Below, piece after piece: positions 1 through 7,505 of a stretch of 64,000 bases of DNA (the first letter of the stretch is position 1; every line of letters begins with the position of its first letter). Origin of the DNA: UBA2040 sp041674745 (GTDB taxonomy: Bacteria; Bacteroidota; Bacteroidia; Flavobacteriales_D; Crocinitomicaceae); contig JBAYVD010000002.1 of assembly GCA_041674745.1 (NCBI GenBank), forward strand, positions 292,406-356,405, in the 5' to 3' direction. The notes below the pieces were generated by a model. The model saw nothing but the letters and a program-made list of their open reading frames with translations, ran no database searches and was not told where the DNA came from. A program made the translations under genes and the position numbers.

Positions 1-411
1 GTTACAGGTGGTACACCAAACTATACCTATTCTTGGTCCAATGGAAGCACAAGCCAAGATCCAAGTGGATTAAGTAGTGGAACCTATACTGTTACCGTTA
101 CTGATTTGAACGGTTGTACGGAAACGTTGAGTGTTACCGTAAACTCAGTGGTTGGAATACAAGAAAACAGCACAGATTTTGGTGTTAAAGTTTTCCCGAA
201 TCCAACAAATGGGAAGTTCAATGTTGTGATGGCGAATGCTGACAAAAATGCATCCATTGAGGTATTTGATGTTCTCGGAAACAGAGTAGAACTGTTGAAA
301 AATGCAGGATCAAAAACGACCATTCAATTGAATGAAAGAAATGGCGTTTATTTTGTTCGAGTAACCAATAATAACCAAACAATTGTAGAAAGAATTGTTT
401 TGAGAAATTAA
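1..411 (+). CDS. T9SS-secreted repeat protein, 3' end only
   Basis: The frame is open from base 1, so only the last 136 codons are present. Residues 1-45 are the end of a SprB-type repeat (YSWSNGSTSQ..., then GTYTVTVTD and NGC), common in very large Bacteroidota surface adhesins and gliding proteins. From about residue 60 comes a type IX secretion sorting domain: FPNPTNGKF, a VFDVLGN strand, GVYFVRV and the closing basic VERIVLRN. The protein is therefore exported by T9SS and probably anchored at or released from the cell surface. Its main function cannot be told from this fragment. A strong hairpin terminator follows 18 bases after the stop. Confidence 0.9.
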   Translation, partial: VTGGTPNYTYSWSNGSTSQDPSGLSSGTYTVTVTDLNGCTETLSVTVNSVVGIQENSTDFGVKVFPNPTNGKFNVVMANADKNASIEVFDVLGNRVELLKNAGSKTTIQLNERNGVYFVRVTNNNQTIVERIVLRN

Positions 412-428
412 AGAATTCTATAAATCGA

Positions 429-464
429 AAAAGGCCTGCCACTTTCGTGGTAGGCCTTTTTTTT
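429..464 (+). terminator. Rho-independent terminator
   Basis: An inverted repeat AAAGGCCTGCCA / TGGTAGGCCTTT (one G-T pair) around a short ctttcg loop is followed by a run of eight T. It ends the T9SS cargo gene. The helicase gene on the other strand stops at 477, so the same hairpin may serve both directions. Confidence 0.85.
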
Positions 465-476
465 CGGGGGATATAT

Positions 477-1832
477 TTATCCTAATTTTTGTCTCTTGTG
501 ATACGTTTTATCACCTCGTGTTTTCGGTTTCTTGTATTTTTTCTCAATATTCTGTTTATAACTTCCTCCCAAATTCACTTTTTTATTTTTTTCCTTTTTT
601 TCATGATAACTTGCCCCTTTATCCAAGTTTTTATCATTTCTAGAAGGATTCTTATCAATAAAATCGTCTGGTTGTTCTTCTGGCAAAAGTCGATCTGAAA
701 TTTTGACATCTTTCGGAAATTTCTGTAATGGAATACTATAATCCATCAATTGTTCAATGGCCGTCTTGTATTTTAATTCGGCTTCATTGGAGAAAAGAAT
801 TGAGCTCCCCTCCTCCTCCGCTCTCCCTGTTCGACCTATACGGTGCATATAATTTTCGGGGAAAACAGGCGTATCAAAATTGATGACATGCGATACTTTA
901 TCCAAATCCAATCCACGGGCAATTACATCGGTTGCAATCAATATTCGATTCGCTCCCGAGTCAAACTTTTCGATGGTTTGAAAACGTGTGCTCTGCGCCT
1001 TATTCGAGTGAATTACACCGCATTCACGACCGAATTCTTCCTCCATTTCTAGAAATAGCTTGTCGGCTTTTCTTTTACTATCTACAAAAACCAAAACCTT
1101 CTTATATGTTTTGAAATCAGCTAGTAAGTGTTTCAGCAAATTGATTTTGGTATAAAAATTCTCAACTTGAAAACTACTTTGAGCGATATTTTCCAACGGA
1201 GTACCACTGACGGCAATGGATATTTTTTCTGGCGCGACAAAGAAATTGGAAATCAATTCTTCTACCTCATCTGTCATCGTTGCCGAAAACATAATATTTT
1301 GGCGCTTGTCGTTCATCAATTCGAAGATGTTCATCAATTGGGGGCGAAAACCCAAATCAAGCATAATATCCACTTCATCAATGACCAATTTCTTAATGCT
1401 TTTGGTATTGATTGTTTGACTTAAAATCAAATCATACAATCTTCCCGGTGTAGCAACTATTATATCACAACCTTCTGCAATTCGAATTCGTTGTGTATTT
1501 ATATTCACTCCACCAAAAATGGGCAACACACGAATAGTAAGGTATTTGGTTAATTTTTCAATTTCATCCACCACCTGCATAACCAATTCACGCGTTGGTA
1601 CTAAAATCAAAACTCTCGGCTGAACTTGCTTCGAAAAAGGAAGTCCTTCGATAATAGGCAAAGCATAAGCAAAAGTCTTACCCGTACCAGTTTGAGCAAT
1701 TCCCAAAATATCTTTCCCGGAAAGCACAATGGAAAAAGCTTTTTCTTGAATAGGTGTGGGTTTTTCAAAACCTAAATCTTGAACGGCATTGTATACTTGT
1801 TTTCGAAGGTTGAACTTTTCAAAACCTGACAT
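477..1832 (-). CDS. DEAD-box ATP-dependent RNA helicase with DEVD motif II
   Basis: A 451-residue RNA helicase of the RhlE/DbpA-like group that would unwind RNA duplexes in ribosome assembly or mRNA decay. Seen in order: Q-motif (F22EKPTPIQ), motif I A46QTGTGKT, Ia PTREL, Ib TPGR, motif II DEVD at 152-155, motif III SAT, motif IV VFVDSKRKA, motif V ATDVIARGLD and motif VI HRIGRTGR. Motif II reads DEVD where the family normally has DEAD; the DNA is unambiguous. The catalytic D-E pair is intact, so activity is expected. The C-terminal ~70 residues are a Lys-rich tail, typical of RNA-binding extensions. A TACCTTTG -7 box lies just upstream of the ATG. Confidence 0.95.
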   Translation of the reverse strand: MSGFEKFNLRKQVYNAVQDLGFEKPTPIQEKAFSIVLSGKDILGIAQTGTGKTFAYALPIIEGLPFSKQVQPRVLILVPTRELVMQVVDEIEKLTKYLTIRVLPIFGGVNINTQRIRIAEGCDIIVATPGRLYDLILSQTINTKSIKKLVIDEVDIMLDLGFRPQLMNIFELMNDKRQNIMFSATMTDEVEELISNFFVAPEKISIAVSGTPLENIAQSSFQVENFYTKINLLKHLLADFKTYKKVLVFVDSKRKADKLFLEMEEEFGRECGVIHSNKAQSTRFQTIEKFDSGANRILIATDVIARGLDLDKVSHVINFDTPVFPENYMHRIGRTGRAEEEGSSILFSNEAELKYKTAIEQLMDYSIPLQKFPKDVKISDRLLPEEQPDDFIDKNPSRNDKNLDKGASYHEKKEKNKKVNLGGSYKQNIEKKYKKPKTRGDKTYHKRQKLG

Positions 1833-1849
1833 AGAACTAAAATTAGATA

Positions 1850-1857
1850 CAAAGGTA
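1850..1857 (-). promoter_or_regulatory. Bacteroidota -7 box for the DEAD-box helicase
   Basis: On the minus strand the bases read TACCTTTG, an exact match to TAnnTTTG, 18 bases before the helicase ATG. No convincing -33 TTTG was found at the usual spacing. Confidence 0.5.
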
Positions 1858-1993
1858 GGTTTTCTAGCTGAATTACCTGTTTTTCACTTCTATTTGGTCT
1901 AGGGATTTCCTCATTTTACGAAGATTCGAAAATTAAAGCCAAGTTATGAACAGATTTTACAAGGAATTAACAAGGTTATTGTCAATATTTGGA

Positions 1994-2001
1994 TATATTT
2001 G
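1994..2001 (+). promoter_or_regulatory. Bacteroidota -7 box before small membrane protein
   Basis: TATATTTG matches TAnnTTTG and sits 34 bases before the TTG codon at 2036. This supports that non-ATG start, since no in-frame ATG exists between the upstream stop and the first membrane segment. Confidence 0.45.
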
Positions 2002-2035
2002 GCAATTGAGTTTTGTAAGAAAATAGGACAAACAA

Positions 2036-2395
2036 TTGGGGATCAAAGAGGATAAAATAATATTTGAAGCGTTTGCCAAAAAGAAAAAAAGGCAATCTCT
2101 ACTAATGGGCATTCTGTTAGTCCTTATGTGGATTTTAACTGCAAATCCTTTTCGGTTTGATGGGTTATATTTTATAGGAGATAATATTCCTCAATTTTAC
2201 ATGGTGGTTTTCCATACACTTACAAGGGTTTTTCTTATACTCTGGCTATACAGGTACAATCAGTATTTCCACCTTGATTTAGTTTATGCGGTGTTATTCA
2301 CTTTGTTTTCACCTGCTTTAGCCTTGGTTGTGGTAGGATTGTTAAAAAGTAAAAAAGACGAAAATAACTTCTACGCCAAAAACAAATTTGACTAA
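2036..2395 (+). CDS. Small membrane protein of unknown function (TTG start)
   Basis: A 119-residue protein I do not recognise. It has a basic amphipathic N-terminus (EAFAKKKKRQ), a first hydrophobic segment at about 23-37 (LLMGILLVLMWILTA), a second around 50-70 and a third at about 83-101 (AVLFTLFSPALALVVVGLL), then a charged Lys/Asn-rich tail. Start: TTG at 2036 is the first plausible start after the in-frame stop at 2024; the alternative is the internal Met at residue 24, which would cut off the basic N-terminus. The gene stands alone between the helicase and the LytTR regulator. Confidence 0.6.
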   Translation: MGIKEDKIIFEAFAKKKKRQSLLMGILLVLMWILTANPFRFDGLYFIGDNIPQFYMVVFHTLTRVFLILWLYRYNQYFHLDLVYAVLFTLFSPALALVVVGLLKSKKDENNFYAKNKFD

Positions 2396-2523
2396 CAACA
2401 CACGTTACATTGTTGATATTTATTTCCTACTACTTTCTTTTGCCTTCTTTGTAGACTTATTTTTACACTACTCGTTTTATTGAATACTTCGCTTCTTATT
2501 TCCAAATACGAAACGAAACAACA

Positions 2524-2901
2524 ATGCCGTTTGAAAATGCATGCAATGAATTGGTTTTAATTCCTTCTTTCAAAGGGATAAAATGTGTTGCCATTCAAAA
2601 AATTGTTTTTTGCGAAGCCTACGGGAATTATACGAAAATTCATCAAATAGATGGTAGTTTCACAACCAACCTTTCCCTAAAACATATTGAACAAATATTG
2701 CCAATTGCTTGTTTTTTTCGCTGTCACAAATCCTATATTATCAACTTCCGCTTTTTTTCGGAGTTACACATTGCGGAAGATGTTATCTACCTAGAAAACA
2801 AGTCATTCGTAAAGCTAAGTAAACACAAAAAGAAAGATTTTGTGATGCAACTGAATGCATTTGTAGAGGCTAACAATGCAAAATCGTCCGTTCATCCTTG
2901 A
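2524..2901 (+). CDS. Stand-alone LytTR DNA-binding protein
   Basis: The 125 residues are almost entirely a LytTR domain: IVFCEAYGNYTKIHQ, DGS, SLKHIEQILP, then FFRCHKSYIIN and a final strand with YLENKSFVKLSKHKK. LytTR domains bind direct-repeat DNA and usually follow a response-regulator receiver domain. Here there is none, and no histidine kinase is next to it. The regulator must respond to another signal or be controlled by its own level. The next gene downstream, a small lipoprotein, is preceded by a pair of 10-bp direct repeats at 2994 and 3014, a possible target. The function of the regulon is unknown. Confidence 0.85.
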   Translation: MPFENACNELVLIPSFKGIKCVAIQKIVFCEAYGNYTKIHQIDGSFTTNLSLKHIEQILPIACFFRCHKSYIINFRFFSELHIAEDVIYLENKSFVKLSKHKKKDFVMQLNAFVEANNAKSSVHP

Positions 2902-2993
2902 TTTACATCCATTCATCATGAATCTGTACCCTGTCATCCTTTTACCCAATTTGAATTATACTTTTTTGAGATTGAAACTACAACTTTGGACAT

Positions 2994-3023
2994 GTTATTA
3001 ACAAACGAAAAAGGTTATTAACA
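2994..3023 (+). promoter_or_regulatory. Pair of direct repeats, possible LytTR operator
   Basis: GTTATTAACA occurs at 2994-3003 and again at 3014-3023, a 20-bp period (about two helical turns), 40-70 bases before the lipoprotein start. LytTR proteins bind paired direct repeats with a GTT core spaced about two turns apart. The match to the published consensus is loose and the region is AT-rich, so this is only a candidate. Confidence 0.3.
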
Positions 3024-3062
3024 ATTTAAAAAAGTATTAATCTCTAAAAAAAGTAAATGATT

Positions 3063-3755
3063 ATGAAAAAATTAGTTTTATTCATCGGAATTGTTTCAAT
3101 CTCCATTGTTTCTTGTAAAAAAACCACAACCCCTACCCCAACTATTGCTGAAGATGCTTCATTAAAAGCTACAACTGTTTCTCAAGTTATTGAGCCAAAA
3201 GGTGATTTCACTTTAACCGTTAACAAAGACGGTAGCTTTTCAAGCTCAGACATGACTTACGTGAACAGCTTCCCTCAATTGCAAGCTGCTTTGACTAAAA
3301 CAGGTCTTGGATTAACTTCAAATGATCCGAGCACTGTTACTTTCAGTGTAGACAACACAGGACGTACAACTTCTACTTTTATGCCATTTGATGGTAAAAA
3401 TTATACTTTGTTATTAGCGGATTACGGTCAATTTCGTTTTTTCGAAGATAATCTGACTGCAGTATACGGAAAAGAAGGTTTTAAATCGATTTCTCACCCT
3501 GAGATTTTCACCATGTTCCCTGCTTTAGAGGAAAAATTGGCAAACATCGGAAATGAAATTAAAAACAATTTAGGAAATGGTGGTGATGTAGAAATCACGT
3601 TGACTCCTGACTTCAAAATCATTGTGGATGGCGTTGTTTACAATTCAAATGCATTGCCTGCCATCGAAAGCGAATGGGCGGCTTGTGTTAAAAGTAATGG
3701 TTCAGGAATGTGGGCATTGTATGTATGTGCTTACTTGTTGTTCAACCCAAGATAA
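3063..3755 (+). CDS. Putative lipoprotein, unknown function
   Basis: About 230 residues starting MKKLVLFIGIVSISIVSCKK: a hydrophobic signal ending in a lipobox (IVSC) with Cys near residue 19, then a Thr/Pro linker. The rest has no family I recognise; it reads as a mixed alpha/beta domain with a DGKNYTLLLADYG strand and an Asn/Gly turn near NNLGNGGDVEITL. The C-terminus ends unusually hydrophobic (MWALYVCAYLLFNPR) with two Cys in the last 30 residues. An ATG two codons upstream (3057) is possible, but the MKK start fits a signal peptide better. It is followed 41 bases later by a small membrane protein gene, probably in the same transcript. Confidence 0.7.
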   Translation: MKKLVLFIGIVSISIVSCKKTTTPTPTIAEDASLKATTVSQVIEPKGDFTLTVNKDGSFSSSDMTYVNSFPQLQAALTKTGLGLTSNDPSTVTFSVDNTGRTTSTFMPFDGKNYTLLLADYGQFRFFEDNLTAVYGKEGFKSISHPEIFTMFPALEEKLANIGNEIKNNLGNGGDVEITLTPDFKIIVDGVVYNSNALPAIESEWAACVKSNGSGMWALYVCAYLLFNPR

Positions 3756-3796
3756 TTAAAAGAAGACATAAGAATCAAATTTAAAACTTTAGCATT

Positions 3797-4000
3797 ATGG
3801 AATTAATTTGGATGATACCAGGATACACAAACTTCGCAATGGTTTACACCCTTTTAGGAATTGTAACAGCGATTGCTTGTAACAGAGAAAGTCTGAAAAA
3901 AAATTACGCTCCATTTGAGTGGGTTGCGATGGGGTTTGTTTTCCCTGTAGTTACGTACCTTGTAATGAAAAGTAAAAAATACAATAGCTCTAAAGCTTAA
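3797..4000 (+). CDS. Small two-helix membrane protein
   Basis: 67 residues with two hydrophobic stretches (about 12-28, FAMVYTLLGIVTAIAC, and 41-57, EWVAMGFVFPVVTYLVM) and a Lys/Ser tail. No family recognised. It lies 41 bases after the lipoprotein gene and is followed by a clear terminator at 4028, so the two look like one transcription unit. The codon pattern and terminator placement support a real gene. Confidence 0.6.
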   Translation: MELIWMIPGYTNFAMVYTLLGIVTAIACNRESLKKNYAPFEWVAMGFVFPVVTYLVMKSKKYNSSKA

Positions 4001-4027
4001 AAGAATTTTTAAGGATTGAGATTAATC

Positions 4028-4066
4028 GGGGCGACAAGGAATTTTATTTCTGGTTGCCCCTTTTTT
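4028..4066 (+). terminator. Rho-independent terminator
   Basis: GGGGCGAC pairs with GTTGCCCC (one G-T pair) across a loop of about 17 bases, followed by TTTTTT. It ends the lipoprotein/small membrane protein unit. Confidence 0.7.
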
Positions 4067-4130
4067 ATAAATAATGAACGTAGGTGAATATTTTATAGAA
4101 TCCTTGTACTACTATATCAACCTACGGACA

Positions 4131-4162
4131 AAGCCTAATGATTCAGATTCATTAGGCTTTTC
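4131..4162 (+). terminator. Orphan terminator-like hairpin
   Basis: A perfect 11-bp stem, AAGCCTAATGA / TCATTAGGCTT, with a 7-base loop and a short T tract on the plus side and A's on the other. No supported gene ends here on either strand. Confidence 0.55.
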
Positions 4163-4342
4163 TATTTGTCGCCAAATTCTATTCGAATGTCGGTTCATGA
4201 TATTGGGCACTTCCTTTTTAAGAACGAAATGGAATTTGGATATTCATGAAGCAGTTAACCTACTAAACAACGATTCACTTAACAACTAATGATCAAACGC
4301 CTTGCTTTTTCTAACTCCTTATCTCTTTCCCAATAGAACGAA

Positions 4343-4378
4343 AAAAAAGCCCTATGAATATATTCATAGGGCTTTTTT
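4343..4378 (-). terminator. Bidirectional terminator after cold-shock gene
   Basis: AAAAAAGCCCTATGAATA is followed directly by its reverse complement ending GCTTTTTT, a perfect long stem with T-runs on both strands. It lies 15 bases past the stop of the minus-strand cold-shock-domain gene. Confidence 0.85.
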
Positions 4379-4392
4379 AAAACGAATTTATT

Positions 4393-4842
4393 TTATGCGA
4401 TTCTTTTAACTTTTACTGCGTTCATTCCTTTCGGTCCGCGCTCCAATTCAAAAGTTACTTTATCATTCTCTCTAATTTCTTCTAATACCCCATTTACGTG
4501 GAAGAAGTAACTTTCTTGTGATTGCAAATCTTTTATAAAGCCGTACCCTTTGGAATCGTTGTAATAAGCAACTTTACCTTCCGCTGGTCCAGCCTCCTCT
4601 TCCGCTTCACGTGTTGGAACACCTAAAACGATTTCACTTGCATCAATTTCTTTTTTCTTGGTGAAAACTGGCGGAGTATCAACAATGTTTCCATTTTCAT
4701 CGACATAAGCCATCATGTTTTCTAAACCACCCCCCGTAGAAGTTTCTTTACGCTCTTCTTTCTTTAGCAATTTATCTTGACGTTTTTTCAAACGTTTTTT
4801 TTCTTTTTCTTTTTTACTGTACGTTTCTTGCGATTTACCCAT
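4393..4842 (-). CDS. Cold-shock-domain RNA-binding protein with Lys-rich N-terminal extension
   Basis: A 149-residue protein. The last ~65 residues form a cold-shock domain that binds single-stranded RNA/DNA: GKVAYYNDSKGYGFI (RNP1) and ESYFFHVN (RNP2), ending GPKGMNAVKV. Classical CspA is only about 65-70 residues; here an extra ~80 residues precede it, starting with a highly basic coiled-coil-like stretch (KKEKEKKRLKKRQDKLLKKEE) and then an acidic linker. This extended architecture is familiar from Bacteroidota. The predicted mRNA leader is long (about 135 bases from a TACCTTTG box at 4983), as in many cold-shock mRNAs. It probably acts as an RNA chaperone. Confidence 0.88.
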   Translation of the reverse strand: MGKSQETYSKKEKEKKRLKKRQDKLLKKEERKETSTGGGLENMMAYVDENGNIVDTPPVFTKKKEIDASEIVLGVPTREAEEEAGPAEGKVAYYNDSKGYGFIKDLQSQESYFFHVNGVLEEIRENDKVTFELERGPKGMNAVKVKRIA

Positions 4843-4982
4843 TGATCTCTTTTGATATATTGTACTCTGTTATGCTGTCCAAGTTCTAAATTACAAGGCA
4901 TGACAAAAGAGAATTTTGACAAAACATTCAATCAGAAGTTGAAAGGACTTTGGTACAGACAATAAAATACCAAAATCTTTTG

Positions 4983-4990
4983 CAAAGGTA
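4983..4990 (-). promoter_or_regulatory. -7 box of the cold-shock gene, long leader
   Basis: On the minus strand the bases read TACCTTTG (then GC), matching TAnnTTTG. It is 141 bases upstream of the ATG at 4842, giving a leader of about 135 bases with no other gene in it. No clear -33 element was found. Confidence 0.4.
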
Positions 4991-5054
4991 CGTCTTTTTT
5001 ATTTGTTTGATAGGTATGATTTTATGAAAAAAGATGGAAGTCAAGGATAAATAT

Positions 5055-5942
5055 TTAATCTTCCTCTGAATTATCTAAATCTGTTGGTTCTAGTTCCTTT
5101 TCCCAATGTTCATTTAACCAGGCAACAAAGCGTCTGGATGTATTATTAAAATAACGTTTGGTACGATATCCTATCACCCAAGTTACGCCTTGAATAGCAT
5201 TGGTAAGAAAAACTTCATCGGCACTCAATAAATTTTGAGGTAAAATATTGCATTCATATACTTTCACTCCATGCTTCAAGGCTAAATTAATAATTTGCAT
5301 ACGCATGGTACCAGCCAAACAACCATCTTCTAAACCAGGTGTATACAAAACACCATTGCTAACAACAAACAGATTGGCATTCGAGCTTTCTATGATTCCC
5401 ATGGCATCATTGGTAATCAGCATGTCGTCTAATTTTTTTTCCTTTGCCTGTATACCGGCCAAAACATAAATTAATCCATTTTTTGTTTTAAAATTGGACA
5501 ACTTGTTTTTTGGCTTCTTTAAATCCATGAAAATATCTACCTCAACTCCTTTGGAGTTCAATTCAAAATCAGGTGTCAACAAAGGTTTAACCTCGATAGA
5601 ATAGACGCATTCGTTGCTTTCGGGAATATAGTTTCCACCAGAAATACGATCGAAAGAAAGCCGAACTCTTCCGCCTTGATTTATGTCAGATTTATCTAAA
5701 ACCTCCCTAATTTTTTCCAAAAGATATTCTTGGGTTAAATGCGAAGGTATTTCTATTTTTATTGCTGCAGCTCCTTGCACCAATCGCTTGTAATGGTTGT
5801 CAAAATTAATGACAGTTCCGTTGAATACTCGAATGGATTCAAAAACACCATCGCCATATAAATAACCTCGATTGGATGAACTGATACCATTGAGTTCTGA
5901 ATCCTGGACCGTTCCGTTGATATTTACAAAAAGTTGAGACAT
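5055..5942 (-). CDS. Class IV PLP-dependent aminotransferase / aminodeoxychorismate lyase-like
   Basis: 295 residues of the fold-type IV PLP family (branched-chain aminotransferase, D-amino acid aminotransferase, PabC). Visible features: N-terminal NRGYLYGDGVFESIRV with the usual GDGxFE, the PLP lysine region NFKTKNGLIYVLA, the ESSNANLFVV phosphate-side motif, and GCLAGTMR with the TMR-type ending. The length and KTKN..YVLA pattern fit a PabC-like 4-amino-4-deoxychorismate lyase or a broad aminotransferase; the substrate cannot be settled by eye. It starts 3 bases after the rhomboid protease gene ends, in the same operon. The acidic tail (TDLDNSEED) is unusual. Confidence 0.85.
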   Translation of the reverse strand: MSQLFVNINGTVQDSELNGISSSNRGYLYGDGVFESIRVFNGTVINFDNHYKRLVQGAAAIKIEIPSHLTQEYLLEKIREVLDKSDINQGGRVRLSFDRISGGNYIPESNECVYSIEVKPLLTPDFELNSKGVEVDIFMDLKKPKNKLSNFKTKNGLIYVLAGIQAKEKKLDDMLITNDAMGIIESSNANLFVVSNGVLYTPGLEDGCLAGTMRMQIINLALKHGVKVYECNILPQNLLSADEVFLTNAIQGVTWVIGYRTKRYFNNTSRRFVAWLNEHWEKELEPTDLDNSEED

Positions 5943-5945
5943 GAA

Positions 5946-6566
5946 TTAGGAAATAAATTGATCTATAAAATTAGAGAGTTTATCAAAGTTAATGAATATT
6001 ACATAAACTATCCCTAAAATCGCCCCTCCAATGTGTGCATCGTGAGCAATCCCAGTGTTTCCCCGTTTATCCATGAAAATTTCATAACCTAAATAGAATA
6101 AACCAAACCAATAAGCTTTGAACGGTATTGGTATAAAAACGAATTGCAACTCCATATCAGGGCGCCATAATATCGCTGCAAAAACAATAGCAGAAACGGC
6201 ACCGGATGCGCCCAACGATCGATAGGCAGGGTTTTCATGGTTACGGATGTAAGGAATTAAGGTGGCAAACAATCCACCTAGCAGAAAAATTGTGGCAAAA
6301 TGCAACTCACCCAGCACAATTCCATAAGTATAAATCAATTCTTGCTCAAGCATACCTCCCAGTGCATACAACGAAAACATGTTGAAAAACAAATGGGCAA
6401 AATCGGCGTGAATCCAAATATGAGTGAATAAGCGATAGGATTCATTTTGGTGTTTTACCAGATAGGGTGAAAACATCCATTTTTCTTTCATTTCCAAATT
6501 TTGCATGGCTTGCATGGAAATTAAAACTGTTATAATAACAAGCGCGGTCAGTACATTGAACCCCAT
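5946..6566 (-). CDS. Rhomboid-family intramembrane serine protease
   Basis: 206 residues with about six membrane helices. Rhomboids cut single-span membrane proteins within the bilayer. The catalytic pieces are present: HIWIHADFAHLFFNM (with N62), the nucleophile loop GASG (Ser121) and the partner His in AHIGG (His178), so it should be active. The gene is first in a two-gene minus-strand operon with the class IV aminotransferase (3-base gap). It is divergent from rpe; an imperfect -7 box (TACATTCG on the minus strand, 6583-6590) lies just upstream. Confidence 0.92.
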   Translation of the reverse strand: MGFNVLTALVIITVLISMQAMQNLEMKEKWMFSPYLVKHQNESYRLFTHIWIHADFAHLFFNMFSLYALGGMLEQELIYTYGIVLGELHFATIFLLGGLFATLIPYIRNHENPAYRSLGASGAVSAIVFAAILWRPDMELQFVFIPIPFKAYWFGLFYLGYEIFMDKRGNTGIAHDAHIGGAILGIVYVIFINFDKLSNFIDQFIS

Positions 6567-6706
6567 TTTTTTTGTTTTTTGACGAATGTAAAGATTATTT
6601 GGGAAGGAGTCTCAAAAATGAAAGCAGGGTAATCAACAATTCTACTTTTTGTAAACAATTCCTTTCCTTTCGCTTCATTATTGGTAATTTCGCTCAAAAA
6701 AACGTT

Positions 6707-7357
6707 ATGGCAACCATTATCTCCCCTTCAATACTTTCGTGCGATTTCGCAAATGTCCAACGCGATGTTGAAATGATCAATGCTTCTGAGGCAGATTGGT
6801 TTCATGTGGATGTAATGGATGGTGTATTTGTTCCCAATATTAGTTTTGGTTTCCCCGTTATAGAAGCTGTTAAGCGTCATGCCACCAAACCGCTAGACGT
6901 ACATTTAATGATTGCCAATCCAGACCAATATGTGGCTGATTTTAAAAAAGCGGGCGCCGACATACTAACTGTTCATTTTGAAGCTTGCACTCACTTGCAT
7001 CGTACGATTCAAAACATCAAAGCGCATGGAATGTTAGCCGGTGTTGCGTTGAACCCTCATACGTCAATTGAATTATTAGAAGATGTGATTGAAGACTTAG
7101 ACCTAGTTTTAATAATGTCGGTAAATCCAGGTTTTGGTGGTCAAAAATTCATCCAGAATGCCATTTACAAAGTGGGTCAATTGGCCAACCTGATTCACCG
7201 AAAAGGATCCAAAGCTAAAATTGAAGTCGATGGAGGTGTGAATTTAGAGACTGGCGCTTTGCTTGTGCAAGCAGGAGCAAATGCATTGGTAGCTGGAAGC
7301 TTTGTTTTCAACTCTGCCAATCCATCAGAAACGATTTCTCAACTGAAAGCGCTGTAA
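6707..7357 (+). CDS. rpe: Ribulose-phosphate 3-epimerase
   Basis: 216 residues, full length for the family. It interconverts ribulose 5-phosphate and xylulose 5-phosphate in the pentose phosphate pathway. Diagnostic motifs: ISPSILSCDFANV, the metal/catalytic HVDVMDGVFVPNIS, LDVHLMI, the SVNPGFGGQKF loop, and IEVDGGVN near the end, then VAGSFVF. The ATG at 6707 (MATIISPS) gives the normal N-terminus; the frame runs 45 codons further upstream, but that part is not part of the family. A single gene, divergent from the rhomboid operon. Confidence 0.97.
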   Translation: MATIISPSILSCDFANVQRDVEMINASEADWFHVDVMDGVFVPNISFGFPVIEAVKRHATKPLDVHLMIANPDQYVADFKKAGADILTVHFEACTHLHRTIQNIKAHGMLAGVALNPHTSIELLEDVIEDLDLVLIMSVNPGFGGQKFIQNAIYKVGQLANLIHRKGSKAKIEVDGGVNLETGALLVQAGANALVAGSFVFNSANPSETISQLKAL

Positions 7358-7505
7358 GTAGATTTAAAGTCCTGTCATATTTAACTACTTGGATAAAACA
7401 AATTACCTTTAAGTGCGTTACGTTATTTCAATCATTCAATTCATTTATTGAAATGAAAGTTTGCACGATGTTTGAGTCTATTTCACAAATACCATTCTCC
7501 AGATT

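Larger units (their letters stand above)
4001..4392. other. Gene-poor stretch with three hairpins
   Basis: 392 bases hold three separate strong hairpins (4028, 4131, 4343) and no gene I can support. The first belongs to the gene ending at 4000 and the third to the cold-shock gene ending at 4393. The middle one has no gene to terminate. A 71-codon frame (4074-4289) runs straight through the middle hairpin and matches nothing known; it may be a decayed gene. Confidence 0.5.

Noticed and set aside
4074..4289. 71-codon plus-strand frame
   Set aside because: It runs through a perfect 11-bp terminator-like hairpin, has no family resemblance and starts within the T-run tail of the preceding terminator. 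Treated as non-coding or decayed.
7355..7395. Weak hairpin AAGTAG...CTACTT after rpe
   Set aside because: Stem is short and interrupted and has no T-run; not called as a terminator.
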